A stretch of 64,000 nucleotides of DNA from Thermogutta terrifontis (GCF_002277955.1 NZ_CP018477.1:4671206-4735205); one strand, 5' to 3'. Positions 10,001 to 18,423 are shown, counted from the first letter of the stretch. Program-made: numbers and translations. Notes: generated by a model from the sequence alone, not told the origin.

Positions 10001-10730
10001 GATCGCCATCTGTGAGGCCTACGGGATGACGCGAGATCCAGCTCTCCGCCAGCCTGCGGAGCGAGCGATCGGCTTTATCGTCCAGTCCCAGAACCCTGAA
10101 TTGGGCGGATGGCGGTACGAGTCCCGGAAGGAAACTGACACCTCTGTCAGCGGGTGGCAGCTTATGGCGCTGAAGAGTGCCCAGATGGCCGGATTGCAGG
10201 TGCCCACCACGACGCTGGAAGGCGTCTCGCGATGGCTCGATTTGGCACAGGCGGAAGGTGGAGCCCGTTATGTCTACAGCCCCTATGTGGCAAGCACGTC
10301 AGCCTCGCATCTGAAGGCCCCCAGTCGTGCAATGACAGCCGAGGGGTTACTCATGCGAATTTATCTGGGTTGGGGGCCCGAGAATCCAGCCCTACAACGC
10401 GGAGCAGATTTTCTGGTTCAAAATCTGCCGAGTTACGGAAACGATGAGAATCCCTTGCGGGATGCCTACTACTGGTATTACGCCACACAGGTAATGTTTC
10501 AGATGCAGGGCGAACACTGGAAAACCTGGAACCAGGCCATTCAGCAGCTTCTTCCTCGAGAACAGGTGCAGTCCGGACCGTGGGCGGGGAGCTGGGATCC
10601 GTTGCGGTCTGTTCCTGACCGTTGGGGCAAAGAAGCGGGCCGACTGTACGTCACAGCCATGCACCTGCTCATCCTGGAAGTGTACTATCGGCACCTGCCC
10701 TTGTTCAGAACACTTGCCCAAAAAGACTGA
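7071..10730 (+). CDS. Giant membrane protein with C-terminal prenyltransferase/squalene-cyclase-like domain
   Basis: A 1219-residue protein. Three hydrophobic segments lie at about residues 34-52, 67-84 and 94-113. About 740 residues of Gly/Ser/Pro/Arg-rich low-complexity sequence follow. From about residue 860 comes an alpha/alpha-barrel domain of the prenyltransferase/squalene-oxidase repeat type, with repeats such as GLEFLARIQFPDGHWS, ALRWLVENQSSDGRF and AIGFIVQSQNPELGGWRY (the QxxDGxW-like motif). No DxDD protonation motif of true squalene-hopene cyclases was noticed, so the domain may bind rather than cyclise. It starts 51 bases after exbD, which suggests it is the partner driven by the ExbB/ExbD stator. 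Function unknown. Confidence 0.85.
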   Translation: MADLKSPPSRGKRTVIRRFVPERLADFDEQVWPVNIAILVFAGFVTGIVLATTPDFFDPRPLYNGLVRLGIIAGLVLLLLWSTAHVRAPTARRIQFCVVLSLFLHLLVAVLLREQYLKLIAFIRENSLPAESETEETITLPEYGIDSVEEANQLSEYTRPVQALPRDNVAADQLIDRPRPGSPAPLSAPQEMPDLSREQSSPLVPPRAEETVREQSSDSELSAPRRTLPAPGEITHLAPLDAPPERSSVEPEVSPRDQVQREQAAATLKRPEEAPDQSTNPQVSLPARVTAERMPATSPPLSRPQQREVSREQLLASQSPSITVPEPQGTSSPGELRSSEIVPRRSQTVAAPAQASGEPQPVTPAELAVIHPAPRPERMTRPEMAVGPVGTRQTARSGLETSSIAGIGENAELQSIPQTAGAPRLARSPEEPAIGGPARERTTISSPATAGSMGNITDIVNAAPAGMAASRRPRSGDSSDFMGVTGTGEPGASSPRQGPPGEILGSVAALTPTEPQPSGAGGSNLRGAATRLEPRATGIGPAPISVGLARQEPGVGSSGSGETGGGLASELTGGMGLASSGPARGLGAAREEGGAEGQAFSMGNTRPGNRGLGEASSPLIANQAALEGTVSGTSAGPTAGGTPSDRPSATALTYGRGTSRQALPSLAGFGSGSSAPAGTSDLAGMKGDTVPSVSGSLPPRLFDRTAAGGNWGSSGNPGGSVRSSATLRGQDNAPYITSQAPIAAETGGTGQAGQSLARAEIGRQAGDEPRRVVELPPLTAGAGRGGSPSGDLLNDGLTLPVRRGGGEMSRPEIVGPGGARLASRSALGVASPEVLRGAAETEPAEAFAQRNPEIRGARAMEFGGSSETERAVEKGLEFLARIQFPDGHWSLHRLPDHVPDPQKTFHTGTMHGDTAATGLALLAFLGAGYTHQGSRYRDTVGRALRWLVENQSSDGRFFRDQTDSNLYTRFYGHGLATIAICEAYGMTRDPALRQPAERAIGFIVQSQNPELGGWRYESRKETDTSVSGWQLMALKSAQMAGLQVPTTTLEGVSRWLDLAQAEGGARYVYSPYVASTSASHLKAPSRAMTAEGLLMRIYLGWGPENPALQRGADFLVQNLPSYGNDENPLRDAYYWYYATQVMFQMQGEHWKTWNQAIQQLLPREQVQSGPWAGSWDPLRSVPDRWGKEAGRLYVTAMHLLILEVYYRHLPLFRTLAQKD

Positions 10731-10757
10731 ATTCAAAGGCTTGGACGCTCTTGCACC

Positions 10758-12044
10758 ATGGATCTTCCCCTGAGATTATTACCGGTGGAAGAACGATGGA
10801 CATGCCACGGTTGCGGTATTTGCTGCCGTCACGTGATTATCCCCCTTTCTCCTGAGGAATACGCGCGGATTCGCGCCCAGGGATGGGACAAAGACCCGAC
10901 GCTGGCGGGCAAGCGGTTGTTTGTTCGCACGCAGCTTTGGCCTCCCCGGTACCGATTGGCCCATCAGGAGGACGGCTATTGCGTGTTTCTCAGCCCCACC
11001 GGTCGCTGCCGCATTCATGAGCGGTTCGGAGCAGAGGCCAAGCCGCTCGTCTGTCGGATGTTTCCCTATCAGACTGTGGCCTTGGACAAGTTCGCCTACC
11101 TCACGCTGCGGCACAATTGTCCGAGTGTGATACGTCATGCAGGCCAACCACTCTCGCAACAGGAAGACCAGTGGCGACCGCTTGCGGAGCATCCCCGCTT
11201 GCGACCTCAAGCCACGGTGCCGCCTCCCATCACCCTGGGTTATCGGGGTACATGGAATCAGTTTCTGCGATCGGCAGCAGTTGTGGAACGGCTTCTCTGC
11301 AATCCTTCGTATCCCATGGTTCGTCGGCTTGTTCACGCTCTGCTTTTCGCGCAGACCCTGGACGCCTGCCGGTTAAGCCGCCTGGATCAGGAGCGTTATA
11401 TTGAGCTGCTCCGCATGCTGGAGGAAAGCGTGCCGAAGGAAGCCGAGCCACTTTTCCGCGACCGCGTTCCACCCGATGCAGCCTCCCAGTTCATTTTTCG
11501 CCGAGTTCTGCTGGACTATCTTCGGTTGCATCCGGGATTTCCGCTTCAAGAATCCTGGCAGGGCCGAATTCAGTGGGCGAAAATGGCGCTTGCAATCGCC
11601 AGGGGAAAAGGGACCATCCCCGCGCTCGCGCCGCCAGAGGTCGCTCTCAAGTTCGAGGGCGAACCAGCGACGTTTTCGGGCAGCGTCTCGCTGGCAGAAC
11701 TGGACCGCAGTTTGACAGGGCTGCATCGGGATGTGCTCAAGCCCCTCGATGAGTACTACGAGGCCATGGCCATCTCACGCCGATTTGCGGTCAATGGCCG
11801 ACGGGGCTGGCCGTTAACGGATCGCATTCGTGCCCTGGCTGCGTCTTTCCCCGCCGCCCTTGCTGTTCTGCGCCTGGCAACCCCCGGACGACTTCCCACC
11901 GCCGATGACATGATGGCGGTGGTAATCGCCCTGGACCGCGGGGAAGGCCTGGCCTCACTCGCCAGCCGAACTTACCGGCGAAGGCTGAGAGCCCTGGGTC
12001 GCAGCGGCCAACTCATTCGGCTGGTCATCTGGTGGGCCCGATAA
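10758..12044 (+). CDS. YkgJ-type cysteine-cluster protein (UPF0153/CxxCxxCC)
   Basis: A 428-residue protein with the N-terminal metal-binding pattern CHGCGICC (Cys16, 19, 22, 23) and further Cys75, Cys84 and Cys99 in YCVFLSP, GRCRIH and PLVCRMFPY. This is the YkgJ/CxxCxxCC family, thought to bind zinc or an Fe-S cluster. The remaining 300 residues are helical and not recognised. It begins 27 bases after the cyclase-domain gene and probably closes that operon; why the two are linked is unknown. It is convergent with the lactonase gene that follows. Confidence 0.8.
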   Translation: MDLPLRLLPVEERWTCHGCGICCRHVIIPLSPEEYARIRAQGWDKDPTLAGKRLFVRTQLWPPRYRLAHQEDGYCVFLSPTGRCRIHERFGAEAKPLVCRMFPYQTVALDKFAYLTLRHNCPSVIRHAGQPLSQQEDQWRPLAEHPRLRPQATVPPPITLGYRGTWNQFLRSAAVVERLLCNPSYPMVRRLVHALLFAQTLDACRLSRLDQERYIELLRMLEESVPKEAEPLFRDRVPPDAASQFIFRRVLLDYLRLHPGFPLQESWQGRIQWAKMALAIARGKGTIPALAPPEVALKFEGEPATFSGSVSLAELDRSLTGLHRDVLKPLDEYYEAMAISRRFAVNGRRGWPLTDRIRALAASFPAALAVLRLATPGRLPTADDMMAVVIALDRGEGLASLASRTYRRRLRALGRSGQLIRLVIWWAR

Positions 12045-12071
12045 ATTGCCTCCGGTGTCACTCCTCGCCCA

Positions 12072-13226
12072 TCAATTGGGCACCGGAGAGAAGACCAGAC
12101 ACACGGGGGCACCCACGGAGACCTGCTTTCCCGTGGGGGTGGGAATTCCCGTCTCGCTGTCGATTTTAAAAATGACCACGTTGTTCGTGTCCTGGTTGGC
12201 GGCCAGCAAATACTTGCCCGTAGGATCCAGCCCGATGAAGCGAGGAGTTTTTCCCTGCGTGGAGACGTTGGCTTTGCGCTCCAGCCGTTTTCCCGCATCT
12301 GATACTGCGAACACGGCGATGGAGTCGTGACCCCGATTGGACGTGTAAACGAACCGGCCACCGGGGTGCACAGCAATCTCCGCCGCTGTATTCTGACCGG
12401 CGAAATCTGTCGGTAGAGCAGAGACATTGTCTATCAATCGGGTGGGCACCCCGTCCTCGCAGGCAAAGATGCTCACCGTTGCGGTCAGCTCGTTCAGGAC
12501 ATAGAGAACCTGTCCATTAGGATGAAACGCGAAATGCCGCGGTCCCGAGCCCGGTGGCACCTGCACGAACGGCGGCTTATGGGGCGTAAGCTGCCCTTGA
12601 GCGCCATCCCAATCGAAAAGCAACACCTGATCCAGCCCCAGATCCGGCACCACAACCACCTTGCCGGTTGGATTGAAGCCGATCTGATGGGCGTGAGGGC
12701 TGGTCTGCCGGGTGGGGTGAACACTCTTTCCCTCCTGCTTCAGCACACAAACAGCCGGTTCCAGTGCTCCATCCGTTGATACAGGCAGGACGGCCACACT
12801 TCCCCCGCCATAATTAGCCACCAGGACGAATCGCCCTGAGGCGTCCACACTCACGTGACAGGGGCCGGAGCCACCCGAGGGTTGCTGGTTGATCAATGTC
12901 AACCGCCCGGAGTGGGTATCCACGCTAAAAGCGCTGACGCTGCCCGTCCTCTTACCCGACATTTCCCAAAGTTCTCCCACTGCATACAGAACTGGCTTTT
13001 GGGGATGGAGGGCCAGAAAGGATGGATTCTGTGCCTCCGCGGCCAGCACGGGCTCACTGAGGGTTCCGTCCTCCGCGTTGAATCGGCTCACATAGATCCC
13101 TTTGCTGGTCCCGCGTGTGTACGTGCCGTAGAACATCCAGAACTCAGCTCCCAGAACAGGCCATCCTGTTCCGGTCAGCATACTGATGACGAGCCCCGTC
13201 AGAAATGTGACGACCAACCTGCGCAT
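12072..13226 (-). CDS. Lactonase family (6-phosphogluconolactonase-like) beta-propeller, exported
   Basis: A seven-bladed propeller protein of the Pgl/YbhE lactonase family, about 384 residues. It shows repeated blade motifs (FLALHPQKPVLYAVGEL, HVSVDASGRFVLVANYGGG, HFAFHPNGQVLYVLNEL, EIAVHPGGRFVYTSNRGHD, FIGLDPTGKYLLAANQDTN). The start is set at 13226, where GGAGAAG precedes the ATG by a normal distance. It gives a clear signal peptide, MRRLVVTFLTGLVISMLTG. A start 24 bases upstream is possible but lacks a ribosome site. Export argues against a classical pentose-phosphate role; the substrate is unknown. Confidence 0.88.
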   Translation of the reverse strand: MRRLVVTFLTGLVISMLTGTGWPVLGAEFWMFYGTYTRGTSKGIYVSRFNAEDGTLSEPVLAAEAQNPSFLALHPQKPVLYAVGELWEMSGKRTGSVSAFSVDTHSGRLTLINQQPSGGSGPCHVSVDASGRFVLVANYGGGSVAVLPVSTDGALEPAVCVLKQEGKSVHPTRQTSPHAHQIGFNPTGKVVVVPDLGLDQVLLFDWDGAQGQLTPHKPPFVQVPPGSGPRHFAFHPNGQVLYVLNELTATVSIFACEDGVPTRLIDNVSALPTDFAGQNTAAEIAVHPGGRFVYTSNRGHDSIAVFAVSDAGKRLERKANVSTQGKTPRFIGLDPTGKYLLAANQDTNNVVIFKIDSETGIPTPTGKQVSVGAPVCLVFSPVPN

Positions 13227-13360
13227 GATCACTTCTCCATAGAAAACCAAACGGAACGGGCAACGCTGCGCCTTCTAGACTAATCTGCGGAAGCCCATTT
13301 TTCATCTTTAGGACGTTTCGGGCAAGAATGCCCCCCACTCAGCGGAACAGAAGCACTGTT

Positions 13361-13591
13361 CTATTCCTCAGGCGTTGCGGAATGGCTGTCGTGATCAGAG
13401 GGTTTGTTCTCGTTTGATTCACCAGGAAGCGGATAGGGTTTATCGATCCCAGGAAGATTGGGGACGTCAAATTCCAGTTCGCCTAACTCTTCCAGGGGCG
13501 GCCGGGATTGGCAACCCGGCGCAACAACAAGCAAAAGGCCACCGACCAGCGCGAAAATGCAAATAACAAAGACCTTCAGACCGCGTCCCAT
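13361..13591 (-). CDS. Small predicted lipoprotein
   Basis: A 76-residue protein with a positively charged start, a hydrophobic segment (VFVICIFALVGGLLLVVAPG) and Cys27 in VAPGC, which fits a relaxed lipobox. The mature part is short, acidic and Pro-rich (DVPNLPGIDKPYPLPGES). No domain is recognised. It diverges from queG. It could be a membrane-anchored spacer protein; only the lipoprotein nature is supported. Confidence 0.6.
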   Translation of the reverse strand: MGRGLKVFVICIFALVGGLLLVVAPGCQSRPPLEELGELEFDVPNLPGIDKPYPLPGESNENKPSDHDSHSATPEE

Positions 13592-13788
13592 CGTTGAATA
13601 ATCTCCCCTGGTACGAGACTCTTCCTCCGCGGTACACCACTCGGGCCATCGAAGCGCTCAGGCGAAATGGATGCACCGCCCGGTTTTTCCTTGGATTCAC
13701 TCTTTCATTGTTTCCTAAAATGGAGGACGGACGCAATCGACGCGTCTTCCTGAGTGCATTGTCGTATCACTTCAGCGGATGTCAGCCC

Positions 13789-14994
13789 ATGGCCGTCGAT
13801 AGGGAGGAGGTTACCCGTCAGGTACGAAAAGCCGCCGAGGATCTGGGATTCTCGCCGGTGGGAATCTGCTCCGCCGTGGAGCCACCTCATTTTTCTTTTT
13901 TCGTGGAGTGGCTGGAAAAGGGTTATCACGGGGAGATGATGTACCTGGAACGGCGACGAGAGGCGTATGCCCATCCCCGATCTGTCCTGGAAGGCGTGCG
14001 GACCATCGTGATGCTGGGTTTTCCCTATCGCACGGTGGAACCCTCGCCGGGTGCGGCCGGCAAAGGGAGGATTTCACGGTACGCATGGGGAAAAGACTAC
14101 CACGACCTGATCCGTCGCAGGCTCAAAAGCCTGGGACAAACGGTGAAAGAACTCTGCCCGGGGAGCGAGGTACGGGGTGTGGTCGATACGGCTCCGCTTC
14201 TGGAGCGCGAATTTGCCCAACTTGCCGGTCTGGGGTGGATCGGCAAAAACACGCTTCTCATTAATCCCCGTTTGGGAAGCTGGCTGTTTTTGGCAGCACT
14301 TCTGACGACGGCCGACCTAGTAGCGGACAGGCCCTTTGAGGCCAACCACTGTGGGACGTGCACCGCATGTCTGCGGGCGTGTCCCACCGGGGCACTGGTT
14401 GCTCCCTATGTTCTCGATGCCCGACGATGTCTCAGCTATTTGACGATCGAGCTCCGCGGTCCAATTCCCCAGGAATGGCGATCATCGATCGGCGACTGGC
14501 TTTTTGGGTGTGACATCTGCCAGGAAGTTTGTCCCTGGAATCGACGGGCACCCGTGACCGGGGAACCTTCACTGATGCCACGATGGGGAACTCACATCGA
14601 ACTGACTGAGCTTTTTCATTGGAGCGACGAGCAATTCCGTTCGGCGTTTCGGGACATGCCGTTATGGCGGGCAAAACGCCGGGGTCTGCTGCGGAACGCT
14701 GCGATCGTCCTTGGAAATCAGCGCTGCACGGAAGCGGTGCCGGCGCTGATCAGAGGGCTTGAGGATGTGGATCCTGTCGTGCGGGAAGCGTGTGGCTGGG
14801 CCCTCGTTGAGATTGGAACAGAGCATGCCCTCTCGGCCGCGAGGACGCGGATTGAAAGAGAGCCCGACGCATGGGTCCGGGATCAACTCACCAGACATTT
14901 GGAGAGAATTGTGCAAACCACAGCCCGCCACGATGGGGCGGAGGAGCCGTGCCCATTAGGTAGCGGGCCCAGCAAAATCCCGGAAAAGAGATAA
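13789..14994 (+). CDS. queG: Epoxyqueuosine reductase QueG
   Basis: Catalyses the last step of queuosine synthesis in tRNA wobble position 34, using cobalamin and two 4Fe-4S clusters. About 401 residues from the ATG at 13789. The cobalamin-domain motif VVDTAPLLEREFAQLAGLGW with the catalytic Asp is present. Two ferredoxin-type clusters follow: CGTCTACLRACP starting at Cys188 and CDICQEVCPWN starting at Cys241. The C-terminal 100 residues look like a HEAT-repeat unit (LRNAAIVLGNQRCTEAVPAL). The frame is open for 65 codons upstream, but family homology begins at MAVDREEV. Confidence 0.93.
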   Translation: MAVDREEVTRQVRKAAEDLGFSPVGICSAVEPPHFSFFVEWLEKGYHGEMMYLERRREAYAHPRSVLEGVRTIVMLGFPYRTVEPSPGAAGKGRISRYAWGKDYHDLIRRRLKSLGQTVKELCPGSEVRGVVDTAPLLEREFAQLAGLGWIGKNTLLINPRLGSWLFLAALLTTADLVADRPFEANHCGTCTACLRACPTGALVAPYVLDARRCLSYLTIELRGPIPQEWRSSIGDWLFGCDICQEVCPWNRRAPVTGEPSLMPRWGTHIELTELFHWSDEQFRSAFRDMPLWRAKRRGLLRNAAIVLGNQRCTEAVPALIRGLEDVDPVVREACGWALVEIGTEHALSAARTRIEREPDAWVRDQLTRHLERIVQTTARHDGAEEPCPLGSGPSKIPEKR

Positions 14995-15600
14995 AACTTT
15001 AGGGGGAATTCATGAATTGCCGGTACCGAAGTGTCGTGCGCATGATCATTAAGGCATGGCCCGGGTGGCACCGGGCCCTCCAATCGAACCGATGGAGGGC
15101 AATGGATGATCGAATGTTGATCGGCGGACCTGACAAGCAGGTCCCTCCGAAGGGTCGGAGGGGCACGCTTGTCGTGCCCGATGAATGGGAAAATGGGCGA
15201 TCGAACGTGAAATGGCGGACGTGACGAGCAGGCCCCTCCGAAGAGTCGGAGGGGCACGCTTGTCGTGCCCGATGAGGAGGGATGGGTTGTCGATCGGTGT
15301 TCATCGGACCCGACAAGCGGGTCCCTCCAATATGCGGGTCCCTCCAATATGCGGACGTGACAGGCACGTCCCTCCGGAAGCGGACTCGACAACCAGTTTC
15401 TCTAGGATGAATCTCGCTCCCCCGCGAACTCCCATGGGGTTCCTCGTCCCCGACGGCAGAGGAAAAGTGGGGATGACTGAGCGTTTGGGTTACCTTGACC
15501 GCCAAAAGCAGGGGCGCCTATAACAGGGTTTTGGAGTTGTCGAAATTTCCTTCCTGGCCAATCTTTTCGGCTGGATCCCTCATTTCGGACTAAATTGCGC
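14995..15600. repeat. REP-like hairpin cluster A
   Basis: An intergenic region of about 600 bases with a cluster of short inverted repeats (about 15060-15375). Hairpins with a five-base CTTGT/ACAAG loop are GGACCTG-ACAAG-CAGGTCC at 15126-15144, GGGCACG-CTTGT-CGTGCCC at 15161-15179 and again at 15252-15270, GGACCCG-ACAAG-CGGGTCC at 15307-15325 and GGACGTG-ACAGG-CACGTCC at 15354-15372. Each is flanked by GGAG on one strand. The linker between facing hairpins (GAATGGGAAAATGG and GTGAAATGGC) recurs in cluster B. No coding sequence is supported. Confidence 0.75.
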
Positions 15601-16749
15601 ATGACTTCGCCCCCCATCATCAAGATTCGCGAGGCAGAGGAACCCCGTGATCTCGTGCACCGGTGTGTTCAGGCATTGGCAGAGGGGCAGATTGTGGTTA
15701 TGCCGACGGAGACGATTTACGGGGTGGCAGCTTCGGTGCTCGTTCCCCATGCGGTGGAACGCCTGGCCGACATGAAGGGCCGAAAGCAGGGCCATGCCTT
15801 CACGCTGGCTCTCAAAAGCGCGGAAGAAATCTGGGATTACGTTCCGGATCTTCCAGCAGTGGCATGGCGACTGGCGCGGAGGGCCTGGCCAGGACCTCTC
15901 ACACTGGTGGTGGAAAGTCGTCATCCACTGAGTGCAGCCCGACGCTTCCCTCCGCAGGTCCAGCGACTCGTCTGCCCAGAGGGAACTCTGGGGTTCCGCG
16001 TGCCGGATCATTTTTTCATCAGCGAAGTGCTGCGGCTTCTTCCCGCTCCCTTGGTGCTGACAAGTGTCAACAAGACGGGGGAGCCGCCGGCACGGTCGGC
16101 GGAGGAGGCGGCCGCAAATCTGCCGGAGGTGGATATCATTTTCGACGACGGCCCGGCGGTCCACGGGAACGCTTCCACAGTGGTCAAAATTGAGGATGGA
16201 AGTTGGACCATCCTCCGCGAGGGGGTCTTGAGCAAAACGGCCATCGCGGAAATGGCTTCGGCGGTGATCCTCTTTGTGTGTGCGGGAAACACCTGTCGCA
16301 GCCCGATGGCCCAGGCCCTTTGTCAGGCCATGCTGGCGGAAAAACTGGGCTGCTCGCCGCAACAGCTCAGAGATTTCGGGGTGGTGGTTCGCTCGGCCGG
16401 ATTGGAGGCCTATGGGGGAGATGGGGCCAGTCCCCAGGCGATCGAGGTGCTTAAACAGCGCGGAATCAATTTAGAGGGGCACATGTCCCAGCAATTGACC
16501 GATTCTCTTGTTCAGGACGCTGATCGCATTTTCACAATGACGCGGGCCCTGAAAGAGGCCGTCCTTGCGCGCTGGCCGGACGCGGCCGATCGCATTGATT
16601 GTCTGGATCCCCACGGCCAGGATATCGCCGATCCTTTCGGGGGCCCCCTTCAAGCCTACGAACAGTGTGCAAAACTCATTGAAGACGCCCTGCGTGACCG
16701 CTGTGAGGAGCTTCTCCGATTAGTAGTCGTGCCTCGCTCGGGAGCGTAA
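15601..16749 (+). CDS. Fusion of Sua5/YrdC threonylcarbamoyl-AMP synthase and low-molecular-weight protein phosphatase
   Basis: The 382-residue protein joins two enzymes. Residues about 15-195 are a YrdC/Sua5 domain (VVMPTETIYGVAAS, KGRKQGHAFTLAL, GLGFR-type strand GTLGFRVPDHF, SVNKTGEPPA), which makes threonylcarbamoyl-AMP for t6A in tRNA. Residues about 220-375 are a low-molecular-weight phosphatase with the CX5R loop Cys227-Arg233 in CAGNTCRSPMAQ and the acid Asp in DPFGGPLQAY. In Bacillus the neighbours of rpiB include ywlC (Sua5-type) and ywlE (arginine phosphatase), and rpiB follows here too. So the phosphatase half may be YwlE-like (inference). Start ATG 15601. Confidence 0.88.
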   Translation: MTSPPIIKIREAEEPRDLVHRCVQALAEGQIVVMPTETIYGVAASVLVPHAVERLADMKGRKQGHAFTLALKSAEEIWDYVPDLPAVAWRLARRAWPGPLTLVVESRHPLSAARRFPPQVQRLVCPEGTLGFRVPDHFFISEVLRLLPAPLVLTSVNKTGEPPARSAEEAAANLPEVDIIFDDGPAVHGNASTVVKIEDGSWTILREGVLSKTAIAEMASAVILFVCAGNTCRSPMAQALCQAMLAEKLGCSPQQLRDFGVVVRSAGLEAYGGDGASPQAIEVLKQRGINLEGHMSQQLTDSLVQDADRIFTMTRALKEAVLARWPDAADRIDCLDPHGQDIADPFGGPLQAYEQCAKLIEDALRDRCEELLRLVVVPRSGA

Positions 16750-16799
16750 AATCGAAAAAGGGGCACACGGATTCTTCAATTGTGAGAGGTCTCTGAAAA

Positions 16800-17324
16800 A
16801 TGCGGATTGCCATCGGAAGCGACCATCGCGGTTATTCCATTCGCCCCAAAATCGTGACCTTTCTAAAGAACATTGGGCACGAGGTGATTGACATGGGGAC
16901 GTTCAGCCAGTCGCCGGTCGATTATCCCGACATCGCCGAGGCGGTGGCGAAGAAAGTCGCTTCCGGGGAGGCAGACCGCGGGATCCTGTTTTGTGGCACC
17001 GGACTTGGGATGTGCATCGCGGCTAACAAAATCCCCGGAGTCCGGGCAGCGCCCTGCCATGATGATCTCACCGCCGAACTCAGCCGACGGCATAATGACG
17101 CCAATGTGCTCTGCCTGTCGGCCGATCTCCTCGGCGAGCGACTCATCACCCGTATTGTAGAAGTCTGGCTCAACACACCGTTCGAAGGAGGCCGTCACGC
17201 ACGCCGGGTGGAAAAAATAGCGGAGATCGAAAAAGAACTCCTCCAGGAATGCTGCTCCAAAGCAAACCAGGCGGCAAACAATCCGTCCCACCAACAGCAG
17301 GAGGACCAAACGCTTCAGGCGTGA
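16800..17324 (+). CDS. rpiB: Ribose-5-phosphate isomerase B
   Basis: Interconverts ribulose 5-phosphate and ribose 5-phosphate in the pentose-phosphate pathway. It has 174 residues, slightly longer than usual because of a polar C-terminal tail (QAANNPSHQQQEDQ). Family motifs: MRIAIGSDHRGY (Asp8, His9), the catalytic Cys65 in LFCGTGLGMCIAANK, and RRHNDANVLCL with His98. It follows the Sua5-phosphatase fusion by 50 bases, an order reminiscent of the Bacillus ywl cluster. Confidence 0.95.
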   Translation: MRIAIGSDHRGYSIRPKIVTFLKNIGHEVIDMGTFSQSPVDYPDIAEAVAKKVASGEADRGILFCGTGLGMCIAANKIPGVRAAPCHDDLTAELSRRHNDANVLCLSADLLGERLITRIVEVWLNTPFEGGRHARRVEKIAEIEKELLQECCSKANQAANNPSHQQQEDQTLQA

Positions 17325-17853
17325 GAGATGATCCTTTCGGTCGGCATTCGCGCGCAAACGAGCGATTAACTTGCCCCTCTTGATCGATTTCGATTGCCCG
17401 GGTGGTAGTCAATCTGACAGAGAGAACGTGTGAGAAGAATCGCCTCCGGCGTCGAACATGTACATTGCTGGAGTGCCCCCGAAGTGGCCTTTCTCTGTCA
17501 AACCACGCTGGCCCCACAGATTATAAAGGTCGCGCTGAATGAGCAAAACCGAAGACGTCTTCAGGGCCTGGTGAGTTGATCGAAGAGCTTTGCGGAAAGT
17601 ACGGCTTTTAGCAAGTCACGAATGGAAAGCCCCGTCGTTTTGCGTGTTTTTGGGCTTGAAGTGACCCGGTCTGTGAGTAGAGTCGATATTGGTGGGAGTG
17701 TATTTCGGCGGAACGTTGCCCGCGTTGAGTAGGTTCGCGAGGAAACCAGCATCGCCCTGACGGCCAGATCGGGGGCATGCAGGACGGTGGTGTTCGTTCG
17801 GGCGAAATCTCTGCAACTTGTGAGGCGACATCCAGTAACGGGAAAGAAGTGCC
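17325..17853. other. Intergenic region without identified gene
   Basis: About 530 bases between rpiB and the next gene. Short open frames on both strands have no start site or recognisable sequence. No hairpin of note was found. A promoter for the downstream gene is likely but not clear. Confidence 0.4.
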
Positions 17854-18423
17854 ATGTCCAAGAGGAACGGCCGGGACCCCAACGAGATCGAGTTGCTTCT
17901 CCGCAACGCTGAATTGCGAACGGAGCTGGAACCGTATTACGACGATTCGCTCACGCGTGTGAATATTCACCAGTGGCCGTTGGCTGCTGAAAACGAGTAT
18001 CTTGCATCCATGCTGGCTTGGGAAATGGCACCTGTTCTGCCGATTTATCGCTGGTTCGAGCCCGAACTGAGGCTTCCGCGTCCGGAGACCCTTGACGACC
18101 AGCGCCTCCACGAGATTCTCTGGGACACAATCCACAAACTCTACGAGAAGCGGATCGTCCTGGAATTCACCGACCATCTGTCGGATCGCGAATTGTACTG
18201 TCTTATCTACCGCGATATCCTTCCCTCGCGAGAGAAAAAACTGGACCTGGGCACCAACTACCTGCGGTGGGATTGTGCCTTCGTGGAGGGCGATCCGGAG
18301 ATCTGGCTGCGCTACTATGCCACCGACGAGGAACGGGAAGCCTGGGCGGCTACGTACCGGCAACCCCTTCCTCCCAAGGAAAAGCCTCCTTATCCGCGTG
18401 ATCTACCCAAAGCCCCGTTCTGA
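17854..18423 (+). CDS. Conserved-looking hypothetical protein
   Basis: A 189-residue soluble protein, rich in acidic and aromatic residues, without signal peptide or membrane segment. Notable stretches are NIHQWPLAAENEYLASML, ELYCLIYRDILPSREKK and LRWDCAFVEGDPEIWLRYY; the C-terminus is Pro-rich (PPKEKPPYPRDLPKAPF). The upstream AACGGGAAAGAAG gives a modest ribosome site. It stands alone, followed by a likely terminator, and is convergent with glmS. I do not recognise the family. Confidence 0.7.
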   Translation: MSKRNGRDPNEIELLLRNAELRTELEPYYDDSLTRVNIHQWPLAAENEYLASMLAWEMAPVLPIYRWFEPELRLPRPETLDDQRLHEILWDTIHKLYEKRIVLEFTDHLSDRELYCLIYRDILPSREKKLDLGTNYLRWDCAFVEGDPEIWLRYYATDEEREAWAATYRQPLPPKEKPPYPRDLPKAPF

